Source: SYIM01 sp041182885
Lineage (GTDB): Bacteria; Pseudomonadota; Gammaproteobacteria; Burkholderiales; Burkholderiaceae_E
Direction: 5' to 3'
DNA: 64,000 bases
Assembly: GCA_049423065.1 (NCBI GenBank)
Contig: JBMSQB010000008.1
Location: 1-64,000, forward strand
Under the pieces are notes generated by a model, which was not told where the DNA came from, searched no databases, and saw nothing but the letters and a program-made list of their open reading frames with translations. Positions 44,321 to 52,247 of the stretch are shown here, one piece after another. The position numbers and the translations under genes were made by a program. The first letter of the stretch is position 1. Each line of letters opens with the position of its first letter.

Positions 44321-44973
44321 GCTGGCCTTCTCTTGAAGCGCTATGGCGTCCAGTTTCCCGCGCGTTGAAGGGCTCGGGGCAAGGCCCCGAGGCGCGCTGG
44401 GTGGTGATCGATGTCGAGACCACCGGGCTTGATACCGGGCATGACGCCTTGCTCGCGATCGGCGCAGTGGCCTTGTCGCCGGCGGGCATCGATGTTGGCG
44501 ACAGTTTCGAGGTGGCGGTTCGCCCGCCTGCGATCTCGGAGCGAAGCAACATCCTGATCCATCGAATCGGCGCGGCGGCCCAGGCGGCGGGTGAGGCGCC
44601 CGAAGTCGCTTGTCGTCGCTTTCTCGACTATGCAGGGGATTCGCCGCTGGTAGGCTTTCACGTCGGGTTCGACCGAGCATTTCTCACGCGAGCCCTGCGT
44701 AATGCCGACCTTGCGGTGCCGCGTCGCTGGCTGGATCTTGCCGCACTGGCGCCTGCGCTGCATCCGGGGGTGGCGGCTCATGCGCTCGATGAGTGGCTCG
44801 CGATCGCCAACCTGTCTGCGCTCGCCCGACATGCGGCGACGAGCGACGCCATGGCAACCGCCATGCTGTTTCAGTGGCTGTTGGGCAAGGTGCCGCCTCC
44901 GGATCGACATTTCGGCAAGCTTCGCGGACTCGCGGGAAGCGCGCGCTGGGTGGCGCCCTCAAACCGCGTCTAG
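44317..44973 (+). CDS. DnaQ-family 3'-5' exonuclease
   Basis: DEDD-superfamily exonuclease of 218 residues. ExoI VIDVETTGLDTGHDALLAIGAVAL supplies Asp and Glu, ExoII GFHVGFDRAFLTRAL supplies Asp, and ExoIII RHAATSDAMATAML supplies the His/Asp of the DEDDh subtype. No polymerase-binding extension is seen. The ATGA overlap with the DUF294-type gene means translational coupling, a pairing widespread in proteobacteria. The shared function is not established. Confidence 0.9.
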   Translation: MSWPSLEALWRPVSRALKGSGQGPEARWVVIDVETTGLDTGHDALLAIGAVALSPAGIDVGDSFEVAVRPPAISERSNILIHRIGAAAQAAGEAPEVACRRFLDYAGDSPLVGFHVGFDRAFLTRALRNADLAVPRRWLDLAALAPALHPGVAAHALDEWLAIANLSALARHAATSDAMATAMLFQWLLGKVPPPDRHFGKLRGLAGSARWVAPSNRV

Positions 44974-44986
44974 GGGTGGTTGGCGC

Positions 44987-45448
44987 TCAAGTGTCGCGTT
45001 TCCGGTTGGTCTGCTTCATGATCTGCGCGCGTTCGCGCTGCCAGTCGCGGTCGCGCTCGGCATCGCGCTTGTCATGCTGACGCTTGCCTTTCGCGAGTCC
45101 CAGCGCGAGTTTCACCCGGCCACGGCTGTAGTGGAAATCAAGCGGAACCAGTGTGTAGCCGGCGCGTTCGACCTTCCCGATGAGCTTGCGGATTTCTTCA
45201 GCGCGCATCAGTAGTTTTCGCGTCCGAACCGGATCGGGCTGGACGTGGGTGGATGCCTCGGGTAGCGCCGAAATATGCGCACCAATCAGGTAGAGCTCTG
45301 CCTGTCGAAGAATGACATAGGCTTCCTTGATCTGCGCCCGACCGGCGCGGATGGCTTTGACCTCCCAGCCCTCGAGCACCAGGCCAGCCTCGAATCGCTC
45401 TTCGATCGAGTAGTCGTGGTGGGCCTTTTTGTTCTGGATGATGCTCAT
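44987..45448 (-). CDS. smpB: SsrA-binding protein SmpB
   Basis: Small protein that brings tmRNA to stalled ribosomes, 153 residues. Conserved blocks are NKKAHHDYSIEERFEAGLVLEG, EVKAIRAGRAQIKEAYV, the ALGLAKGKRQHDKRD oligonucleotide-binding end and a basic C-terminal tail ending KRDT. ATG 45448 is the family start; the open frame upstream to 45526 overlaps the divergent ratA. tmRNA itself is not in the window. Confidence 0.97.
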   Translation of the reverse strand: MSIIQNKKAHHDYSIEERFEAGLVLEGWEVKAIRAGRAQIKEAYVILRQAELYLIGAHISALPEASTHVQPDPVRTRKLLMRAEEIRKLIGKVERAGYTLVPLDFHYSRGRVKLALGLAKGKRQHDKRDAERDRDWQRERAQIMKQTNRKRDT

Positions 45449-45490
45449 GACAGAATCGCGATTCTTCTTGTGACGGGTATGTGGTTGGCG

Positions 45491-45934
45491 ATGGGTGAGG
45501 TCAGGAAATCGGTACTGCTTTCGCATCCGTGCGAGCGGATGTTCGATCTGGTTGCCCGGGTTGAGGACTATCCGTCATTTTTGCCCTGGTGTGGCGGGGC
45601 GTCGGTTGCGCCGCAGCCAGACGGATCAAAGCTTGCCACGGTTCAGATTGCGTTCAAGGGCCTCAGGCAGTCATTCTCAACCATCAACCGGCACCTGCCT
45701 CCGGAATCCATTGTCATGCAGTTGCAACAGGGGCCGTTCAAGTCGCTGCATGGCACCTGGCGCTTTACGCGAATTCGCGACGACGCGTGTCGGGTGGAGT
45801 TGTCGCTTGAATATCAGTTTGGTGCCGGACTGCTGGGCCGGGCACTTGCGCCAGTGTTCGATCATATCGCAGCCACCATGGTGGATGCTTTTGTTGACCG
45901 CGCGGATCAGCTGTACGGCGAGGCCGGCAAATGA
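45491..45934 (+). CDS. ratA: RatA/Coq10-like START-domain protein
   Basis: START/SRPBCC-fold protein of 147 residues. Visible are MGEVRKSVLLSHPCERMFDLVARVEDYPSFLPWC, the bacterial counterpart of mitochondrial Coq10, and the C-terminal helix FDHIAATMVDAFVDRADQLYG. E. coli RatA was described as a ribosome-targeting toxin, but conservation and Coq10 similarity favour a lipid/quinone-binding role; I do not claim a toxin. ATGs at 45479 and 45491 are possible, and 45491 matches the family N-terminus. Divergent from smpB and coupled to rnfH by ATGA. Confidence 0.9.
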   Translation: MGEVRKSVLLSHPCERMFDLVARVEDYPSFLPWCGGASVAPQPDGSKLATVQIAFKGLRQSFSTINRHLPPESIVMQLQQGPFKSLHGTWRFTRIRDDACRVELSLEYQFGAGLLGRALAPVFDHIAATMVDAFVDRADQLYGEAGK

Positions 45935-46284
45935 GCTCGCCTGCTGTTTCGCGAGCGGCCACCATCGAGGTGGAGCTGTGCTGGGTCGCAGAGGGCGGCG
46001 CCAAGGCTCCTCAGGTATGTATCGAGCGCCTCAGGCTTCCCGCGCGAGCCACGGTGGCGGATGCGCTGTCGGCCTCGAACCGGCCCGAGTTGGGCATCAG
46101 ACTGGCAAACGGTTTGCTGGCAGCGGCGGTGTTCGGCGAAGCGGTCACTCGCGAGTCTCCTCTCCATCCGGGTGACCGGATCGAGCTTCTGGCGCCGCTC
46201 GTGGTCGACCCCAAGCACTCGCGTGCGCGGCGTGCGGAGGTGCAACGACATCGCCGTGGTGACGCTCGCTGGCAACGTCGATGA
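45931..46284 (+). CDS. rnfH: RnfH family ubiquitin-like protein (RatB)
   Basis: Small protein of 117 residues with a ubiquitin/ThiS-like fold, unknown function. Conserved VELCWVAEG near the N-terminus, LRLPARATVADAL, FGEAVTRESPLHPGDRIELLAPLVVDPKHSRARRAE at the C-terminus. The RRA(E) tail and neighbours are as in other ratA-rnfH pairs. It begins in the ATGA overlap with ratA. Confidence 0.92.
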   Translation: MSSPAVSRAATIEVELCWVAEGGAKAPQVCIERLRLPARATVADALSASNRPELGIRLANGLLAAAVFGEAVTRESPLHPGDRIELLAPLVVDPKHSRARRAEVQRHRRGDARWQRR

Positions 46285-46286
46285 CC

Positions 46287-46323
46287 CCGGATCGCCTCGC
46301 CAAAGGCGGGCGATGAGTCCGGG
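46287..46323 (+). terminator. Candidate hairpin after rnfH (no T-run)
   Basis: An imperfect inverted repeat begins three bases after the rnfH stop: CCGG (46287-46290) with CCGG (46320-46323), and GCCTCGCC (46294-46301) with GGCGGGC (46305-46311) around an AAA loop, with bulges. No T-run follows, so it may be a weak terminator or a structure upstream of the guaB promoter. Low confidence. Confidence 0.3.
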
Positions 46324-46340
46324 CAGTGAGCCCCCATCGG

Positions 46341-46346
46341 TATAAT
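46341..46346 (+). promoter_or_regulatory. guaB -10 element (TATAAT)
   Basis: A perfect TATAAT at 46341-46346 lies 25 bases before the guaB ATG, predicting a very short leader of about 18 bases that still contains the GAGG Shine-Dalgarno. The -35 position (about 46318-46323) does not resemble TTGACA, so an activator or alternative spacing is possible. Confidence 0.6.
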
Positions 46347-46370
46347 TGCCTTTTGCCAGGTGAGGCCTCC

Positions 46371-47831
46371 ATGCGACTAGCCAAGAAGGCACTGACGTTT
46401 GACGACGTCCTGCTGGTTCCGGCTTACTCCGACATCCTGCCGCGCGACACCTCGTTGCGCACGCGCTTCAGCCGCGACATCACCCTCAACATTCCGCTGG
46501 TATCCGCCGCGATGGACACGGTCACCGAGTCCAGGCTCGCGATCGCCATCGCCCAGGAAGGCGGGATCGGGGTCGTGCACAAAAACCTGTCGCCCGCCCG
46601 TCAAGCCGAGGAGGTTGCCCGGGTCAAGCGCTATGAGACTGGCGTCCTGTCCGACCCGATCACCATCGACCCTGACATGAAGGTGCTCGATGTCATCAAG
46701 CTGACGCAACAGCATCGTATCTCAGGGCTTCCAGTGGTACGCGGGGGCCAGGTGGTGGGCATCGTCACCAATCGCGACCTGCGGTTCGAAACCCGGCTGG
46801 ATGAACCGGTTCGGAACATCATGACCCCCCGTGAGCGCCTGGTTACGGTGCCGGAAGGTGCCAGCCTCGACCATGCGCAGCGACTCATGCACGAGCACCG
46901 ACTCGAGCGTGTGCTGGTGGTTGGCGGGCAGTTCGAGCTGAAAGGGCTCATCACCGTCAAAGACATCCTGAAGGCAACCGAACACCCCAACGCCAGTAAA
47001 GATGCACAGGGCAAGCTCCGCGTTGCGGCGGCCGTGGGAGTAGGGGGCGACGCCGACGAGCGCATCGCCCTGCTGGTGCGTGCGGGCGTGGATGCCATCG
47101 TGGTGGATACCGCGCACGGTCACACCCGCGGTGTTCTCGACCGAGTCTCCGCCATCAAGCGCGCCCATCCGTCATTGCAGGTGATCGGCGGCAACATTGC
47201 CACGGGCGATGCAGCCCGGGCACTGCTTGACGCAGGCGCCGATGGGGTCAAGGTCGGTATCGGCCCCGGGTCGATCTGCACCACGCGGATCGTGGCGGGG
47301 GTGGGCGTCCCGCAGATCAGCGCAATCAGCGATGTTGCCGCAGCGCTGGAAGGCACGGGCGTACCCCTCATTGCTGACGGAGGGGTGCGCTACTCTGGCG
47401 ATGTGGCAAAGGCGATCGCAGCGGGCGCCTGGACGGTCATGATGGGCTCCGTGTTTGCCGGAACCGAAGAGGCGCCCGGCGAGGTCATTCTCTACCAGGG
47501 ACGCTCCTACAAAAGCTACCGCGGCATGGGCTCTCTGGGTGCCATGGCCGAGGGAGCGGCCGACCGGTACTTCCAGGATCCCGCGTCCAACGCAGACAAA
47601 CTGGTGCCCGAAGGAATCGAGGGGCGCGTCCCTTACAAGGGAGCCGTAGGCACAATCCTCTACCAGATGTGCGGCGGATTGCGGGCGAGCATGGGCTATT
47701 GCGGTTGCGCCACCATCGAGCAGATGCGTGAACGCCCACAGTTTGTCGAAATCAGTTCCGCCGGCATGCGCGAGTCCCATGTTCACGATGTGCAGATCAC
47801 CAAAGAAGCGCCCAACTACCAGGCTGAGTAG
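46371..47831 (+). CDS. guaB: Inosine-5'-monophosphate dehydrogenase
   Basis: Rate-limiting oxidation of IMP to XMP in guanine nucleotide synthesis, 486 residues. TIM barrel starting KALTFDDVLLVPAYSD, an inserted CBS pair (about 95-210, HRISGLPVV and LERVLVV), the catalytic-cysteine loop GPGSICTTRIV (Cys about 302) and the flap SYKSYRGMGSLGAM. The start at 46371 has GAGG five bases upstream; the longer frame to 46326 includes the TATAAT box and is excluded. Followed by guaA after 2 bases. Confidence 0.97.
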   Translation: MRLAKKALTFDDVLLVPAYSDILPRDTSLRTRFSRDITLNIPLVSAAMDTVTESRLAIAIAQEGGIGVVHKNLSPARQAEEVARVKRYETGVLSDPITIDPDMKVLDVIKLTQQHRISGLPVVRGGQVVGIVTNRDLRFETRLDEPVRNIMTPRERLVTVPEGASLDHAQRLMHEHRLERVLVVGGQFELKGLITVKDILKATEHPNASKDAQGKLRVAAAVGVGGDADERIALLVRAGVDAIVVDTAHGHTRGVLDRVSAIKRAHPSLQVIGGNIATGDAARALLDAGADGVKVGIGPGSICTTRIVAGVGVPQISAISDVAAALEGTGVPLIADGGVRYSGDVAKAIAAGAWTVMMGSVFAGTEEAPGEVILYQGRSYKSYRGMGSLGAMAEGAADRYFQDPASNADKLVPEGIEGRVPYKGAVGTILYQMCGGLRASMGYCGCATIEQMRERPQFVEISSAGMRESHVHDVQITKEAPNYQAE

Positions 47832-47833
47832 TC

Positions 47834-49417
47834 ATGCATGACCGGATTCTTATCCTCGACTTCGGGTCGCAGGTAACGCAGCTGATCGCGCGTCGCGTTC
47901 GCGAGGCGCATGTTTACTGCGAGATTCATCCCTGTGATGTTTCCGATGAATTCGTTCGTCGGTTTGCGCCGCGCGGGATCATCCTCTCAGGCAGTCACAT
48001 GTCTGCGCACCATGAGTCCACCGACCGCGCTCCGCACGCCGTTTTTGAGCTTGGCGTTCCCGTACTGGGTATCTGCTACGGCATGCAGACCATGGCGCAG
48101 CAGCTCGGCGGCAGGGTTGAGAGCGGCCAGACCCGGGAGTTCGGATATGCCGAGGTGCGTGCTCGCGGCCATACGCGGTTGCTTGACGGTATCCAGGACT
48201 TCGCAACCGCCGAGGGGCACGGCATCCTGAAGGTGTGGATGAGTCACGGCGACAAGGTCACCGAGATGCCACCCGGGTTCAAGCTCATGGCCTCCACGCC
48301 AGGCTGCCCGATTGCCGGCATGGCCGATGAGACGCGCGGACTGTATGCCGTCCAGTTTCACCCGGAAGTCACGCACACGATCCAGGGCGCCGCAATACTG
48401 CAACGGTTCGTCCTCGATCTCTGCAAAGCCCGGCCCGACTGGGTCATGGGCGACTACATTGGCGAGGCGGTCGAGCGTATTCGTGCGGCAGTTGGCAATG
48501 AGGAAGTTATTCTCGGCTTGTCGGGCGGGGTCGACTCGAGCGTGGCAGCCGCCCTTATCCACCGGGCCATAGGCGACCAGCTCACCTGCGTGTTCGTCGA
48601 TAACGGATTACTTCGACTGGGCGAGGGGGATCAGGTGATGAGCACCTTCGCGCGGCACATGGGATTACGGATCGTTCATGCCGATGCGTCGAAGCGCTTC
48701 ATGAGCGAGTTGTCAGGCGTGACCGACCCCGAGACAAAGCGCCGCATCATCGGGCGTGAATTCGTTGAAGTGTTCCAGGCCGAGGCGGCCAAGCTTCCTC
48801 GCGCGCGATGGCTGGCGCAGGGAACCATCTATCCCGACGTGATCGAATCAGCGGGGGCCAAGACAAAAAAGGCCACCACGATCAAGTCGCATCACAATGT
48901 CGGCGGACTCCCGGACACGCTCCACCTGAAGCTCCTTGAACCTCTGCGCGAGCTGTTCAAGGATGAGGTTCGGGAGCTGGGTGTGGCCCTGGGTCTGCCC
49001 AGGGAGATGGTCTATCGTCATCCGTTTCCAGGGCCGGGGCTGGGGGTGCGAATTCTCGGCGAGGTTCGGGCCGAGTACGCAGACCTGCTTCGCAGAGCCG
49101 ATGCGATCTTCATCGAGGAACTTCGCTCGACGGTCGATGCCAGCGACGGCCGTAATTGGTACGACAAGACGTCACAAGCCTTTGCAGTGTTTCTTCCGGT
49201 GAAGTCGGTCGGTGTGATGGGCGATGGCCGCACTTATGAGTATGTGGTTGCGCTGCGTGCTGTGCAAACCCAGGATTTCATGACGGCGCACTGGGCTCAC
49301 CTGCCCCATGATTTGCTGGGGCGAGTATCCAATCGGATCATCAATGAGGTGCGCGGCATCAACAGGGTGGTGTATGACATCAGCGGAAAGCCGCCGGCTA
49401 CGATTGAGTGGGAATAG
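47834..49417 (+). CDS. guaA: GMP synthase (glutamine-hydrolysing)
   Basis: Converts XMP to GMP with glutamine nitrogen, 527 residues. The N-terminal class I glutaminase domain has the catalytic Cys81 in LGICYGMQTMAQQLGG and the HPE motif (FHPEV). The ATP-pyrophosphatase domain has the PP-loop LGLSGGVDSSVAA. The C-terminal dimerisation domain ends GKPPATIEWE, the universal GuaA C-terminus. The guaA 3' end is a recognised integration site for genomic islands, and everything after it in this window is accessory in character. Confidence 0.97.
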   Translation: MHDRILILDFGSQVTQLIARRVREAHVYCEIHPCDVSDEFVRRFAPRGIILSGSHMSAHHESTDRAPHAVFELGVPVLGICYGMQTMAQQLGGRVESGQTREFGYAEVRARGHTRLLDGIQDFATAEGHGILKVWMSHGDKVTEMPPGFKLMASTPGCPIAGMADETRGLYAVQFHPEVTHTIQGAAILQRFVLDLCKARPDWVMGDYIGEAVERIRAAVGNEEVILGLSGGVDSSVAAALIHRAIGDQLTCVFVDNGLLRLGEGDQVMSTFARHMGLRIVHADASKRFMSELSGVTDPETKRRIIGREFVEVFQAEAAKLPRARWLAQGTIYPDVIESAGAKTKKATTIKSHHNVGGLPDTLHLKLLEPLRELFKDEVRELGVALGLPREMVYRHPFPGPGLGVRILGEVRAEYADLLRRADAIFIEELRSTVDASDGRNWYDKTSQAFAVFLPVKSVGVMGDGRTYEYVVALRAVQTQDFMTAHWAHLPHDLLGRVSNRIINEVRGINRVVYDISGKPPATIEWE

Positions 49418-49441
49418 GAAGTTTATTGTAGGGGCAGGGCT

Positions 49442-50080
49442 TTAATCGCTGATTTTTTGAACGTATAACTGACAAAGAGGTGCGCTGATCAACTGGATTT
49501 TTCGGCAATAAATATTGGTGAATGCATCAATGGCTGGTTTGGGGCAGCGAATTGGATCAGTCCCGTATGGGAGATGCTCTTGCCATAAATAGTCATCAAA
49601 GGCTATTACACCATTGTTTTTCAACAATCTGAAGCTTAGAAGTGCGTCACACAATACATCAGGCGCCTGATGCGAACCATCAACATATATAAAGTCAAAA
49701 TATCCTTGCTTGCCTTCTGCAATCAATTTCGATAAGGAAAAATCACTGAATCCTTTGTGAAGAACAAGCCGGACAGGGTTTTCAACCTTGCTGACAGCTA
49801 TTTTTGTGTTGTGGTGAAATCTTTTCTCAACGTCGGACATGTTTATTTCGGCGACGCCTCCTTTCTTATGCTCTACTCCGCCTTCCCATGTATCAACACA
49901 ATGAACCTCTATTTCTTTTGTCGCGGCAAGTTTTTCAATAAGATAGCAAGTGCTTGCGCCTTCGTAAGAGCCAATCTCCAGTATTCGAGTTGGATTAATT
50001 TGAGGAATGAGCGAGTCCCATACGCTTTTCGCGGTTATGCCAAACCAGTTGTTGGTGTATTCATATGTTTGGCTGTTCAT
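49442..50080 (-). CDS. Class I SAM-dependent methyltransferase, AT-rich orphan
   Basis: Predicted small-molecule O-methyltransferase of the Methyltransf_24 type, 212 residues. Motif I RILEIGSYEGAS (32-43), then EVHCVDTW (motif II acid), and DFIYVDGSHQAPDVLCDALLSF typical of this family. Composition differs sharply from every neighbour: a hand count of 49561-49800 gives 98 G+C in 240 (41%), and the protein is rich in Lys, Asn and Ile. It lies alone, facing guaA, with no glycan or biosynthetic partner. Recent acquisition is a fair inference. Substrate unknown; polysaccharide-related methylation is one possibility given relatives in surface-sugar clusters. Confidence 0.82.
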   Translation of the reverse strand: MNSQTYEYTNNWFGITAKSVWDSLIPQINPTRILEIGSYEGASTCYLIEKLAATKEIEVHCVDTWEGGVEHKKGGVAEINMSDVEKRFHHNTKIAVSKVENPVRLVLHKGFSDFSLSKLIAEGKQGYFDFIYVDGSHQAPDVLCDALLSFRLLKNNGVIAFDDYLWQEHLPYGTDPIRCPKPAIDAFTNIYCRKIQLISAPLCQLYVQKISD

Positions 50081-50222
50081 CGCTTTACTCGTTGTCGAAA
50101 TTGATCTTGACGGTACCCGGGATCGATCTCATCCTGGGTGAGCACGGGTTCGCTGGGGTAAAGGTTTGTTTCCTGCCCGGCAACGCCGGCGCCCACTATA
50201 CTGACCGAAAAAGGGGAACAGG

Positions 50223-51197
50223 ATGATGCGTCGTATTGTCGAATTCGTCTTCGCGGTGGCTTGCTCGTGCGCCATTCCTTTATCAGGCGCCTGGGCGCAG
50301 ACCTTTCCGTCTGGGCCGATTCGAGTGGTGGTGCCGTTCGCACCCGGAGGTGCCATCGACATTCTCACCCGGGTCACCAGCGAGCGTGTGGCGGTTGCGC
50401 TGGGGCAAGCTATCACGGTCGAAAATCGCACCGGTGCCGGGGGTAACGTCGGCGCAGCAATGGTCGCAAGAGCCGACCCGGACGGGCTCACGCTGCTCGG
50501 AATCATCGATTCAGTGCTCACCATCAATCCTCATGTGATCGCTGATACGCCATTCAACGCCATCGAGGGGTTTTCGCCGGTCGCCAAGCTGGTGGATGTG
50601 CCACTTTATCTGGCCGCGCACCGGAGCTTCCCCGCCACCACGCTACCTGATGCGATTGCGTTGGCGCGCGCCAACCCGGACAAATTCGCCATTGGCTCCT
50701 CCGGGCAGGGATCGCCTCATCACATCGCCATTGAACTGCTCAACCGCAGTGCCAACGTTCGCTTTGGACATGTGCCGTATCGCGGCGCGGCGCAGTCGGT
50801 TGCCGACCTTGGGGGCGGCCACATACCGCTCGCAGTCGGTGCCTTCACCGCGCTACGCCCGTTTGTCGAATCCGGCGCGGTGACGCTGCTTGCCACCACG
50901 GGCCCCAAACGCACGCCTTCACGCCCCGAAGTGCCAGCGGTGTCTGAAACACTGCCGGGCTATGCGGTGACCTCGTGGCTCGGACTTCTCGCTCCGGCAA
51001 AGACGCCTCCGGCGATCAGAACGCGGCTTGCCGCCGAGTATGAAAAAGCACTCAAAATTCCCGAGGTGATTGAACGGCTTCGTCAAGCGGGAATGGATAT
51101 CAACTTTGTCGCCCTCGATGACTTCGGGGCGCTGCTCAAGTCCGACTATGATCGAATGGGAGCAGTCGTTCGGTCCGCGTCCATCAAGGCCAACTGA
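50223..51197 (+). CDS. Bug-type (TctC family) periplasmic solute-binding protein
   Basis: Receptor of the Bordetella-uptake-gene/tripartite tricarboxylate transporter type, 324 residues. The signal peptide ends GAWAQ (about 25-26). Family marks are FPSGPIRVVVPFAPGGAIDILTR, VENRTGAGGNVGAAMVA, and the ALRPFVESGAVTLLAT with PEVPAVSETLPGY block. No TctA/TctB membrane subunits are adjacent; such orphans are numerous in Burkholderiales. A second ATG (50226) is equally possible. Likely ligand is a carboxylate, not determinable. It is followed by an oxidoreductase in the same direction. Confidence 0.93.
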   Translation: MMRRIVEFVFAVACSCAIPLSGAWAQTFPSGPIRVVVPFAPGGAIDILTRVTSERVAVALGQAITVENRTGAGGNVGAAMVARADPDGLTLLGIIDSVLTINPHVIADTPFNAIEGFSPVAKLVDVPLYLAAHRSFPATTLPDAIALARANPDKFAIGSSGQGSPHHIAIELLNRSANVRFGHVPYRGAAQSVADLGGGHIPLAVGAFTALRPFVESGAVTLLATTGPKRTPSRPEVPAVSETLPGYAVTSWLGLLAPAKTPPAIRTRLAAEYEKALKIPEVIERLRQAGMDINFVALDDFGALLKSDYDRMGAVVRSASIKAN

Positions 51198-51210
51198 GAC
51201 GACCCTTACC

Positions 51211-52221
51211 ATGAGCACTCATTCGCTCACCATGACAGCAGCTGTCGTCGTCGAATCTGGTGACAGGAAGCAAATCGAACTGCAAACCGTATCGCGACCA
51301 GCGGCAGGTCCGGAGGAGGTCGTGGTTCGCGTTCGCGCGGCGGGCCTCAACCGCGCAGACCTCGCGCTCAACGTGGGGCACTTCAAGAACTCCGGCTCGG
51401 CCCTCGGCGCGGCGATCCCCGGCGTGGAGTTTGCGGGCGAGGTGGTTGAATCGGGGTCAGGCGTTTCCGGGTTTGCGTCTGGCGATCGGGTCATGGCAAT
51501 GGGTCAGGGCGCGTTTGCCGAGTTCTCAAAGATCCATCACCGCCTGCTGATCAGGATTCCTGACGGGCTTGACTTCACCCAGGCTGCAACCGCACCCGTC
51601 ACACTGATGACGGCGCATGACGCGCTGGTGACGCGCGCGGGCTTATGCGCAGGGGAAACCGTTCTGATTCAGGCAGTAACCTCTGGCGTTGGCATTGTCG
51701 CCTGCCAGATCGCAAGAATGCGAGGTGCCCGCCTCGTGATCGGAACCTCCGGATCGGCTCAAAAAGTTGCGCAACTGCAGGCTCTCGGCATGGGTCCCGA
51801 TATCGTCATCAATCCGCGTTCCGAGAACACGGTTGATCGGGTCATGCAGGTCACGGACGGGCTTGGGGCTGATGTCGTCATCGACATGCTGGGTGGCTCA
51901 TGCTTGAACGACAATCTTCATGCAGCAGCGCTTCGAGGTCGCATCGTGATGGTCGGTCGCATGGGCGGTGCTCGCGGCGAACTCGATCTCGATCGCGTGG
52001 CACTGCGTCGACTGACGCTGATTGGCGTCACCTTTCGCACGCGATCCATCGATGAAATCGCTGAAGTCGCCCGTTCCATGGCGCTCGAACTGTCTCCAGC
52101 GCTCGCCTCAGGGGAAATCAGCTGGCCTGTGGATCGAATCTTCCCGCTCGCGGATGTTGCGAGTGCGTATGCGCACATGCGATCGAACGCTCACGCAGGC
52201 AAGATTGCAATACGCTTGTAA
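51211..52221 (+). CDS. Zinc-less MDR quinone oxidoreductase-like protein
   Basis: NADPH-dependent medium-chain reductase of 336 residues, resembling PIG3/QOR-type quinone oxidoreductases. Visible are VVRVRAAGLNRADLALNVGHF, PGVEFAGEVVESG, the AxxGVG dinucleotide-binding segment (VTSGVGIVACQIARMRGARLVIGTSGS) and a C-terminus FPLADVASAYAHMRSNAHAGKIAIRL. No zinc-ligand cysteines are seen. ATG 51211 is used (another at 51232); the open frame back to 51070 lies inside the preceding gene. Only 13 bases separate it from the Bug gene, so they are probably cotranscribed. Confidence 0.9.
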   Translation: MSTHSLTMTAAVVVESGDRKQIELQTVSRPAAGPEEVVVRVRAAGLNRADLALNVGHFKNSGSALGAAIPGVEFAGEVVESGSGVSGFASGDRVMAMGQGAFAEFSKIHHRLLIRIPDGLDFTQAATAPVTLMTAHDALVTRAGLCAGETVLIQAVTSGVGIVACQIARMRGARLVIGTSGSAQKVAQLQALGMGPDIVINPRSENTVDRVMQVTDGLGADVVIDMLGGSCLNDNLHAAALRGRIVMVGRMGGARGELDLDRVALRRLTLIGVTFRTRSIDEIAEVARSMALELSPALASGEISWPVDRIFPLADVASAYAHMRSNAHAGKIAIRL

Positions 52222-52247
52222 CGCCGCGGCTAGCCTAGCCCGCCGGG

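Noticed and set aside
45491..46284. ratA-rnfH(ratB) as a toxin-antitoxin pair
   Set aside because: The pair is conserved core content near smpB, and RatA is homologous to Coq10. There is no plasmid-like or addiction context, so a toxin-antitoxin call would rest on the gene name only.
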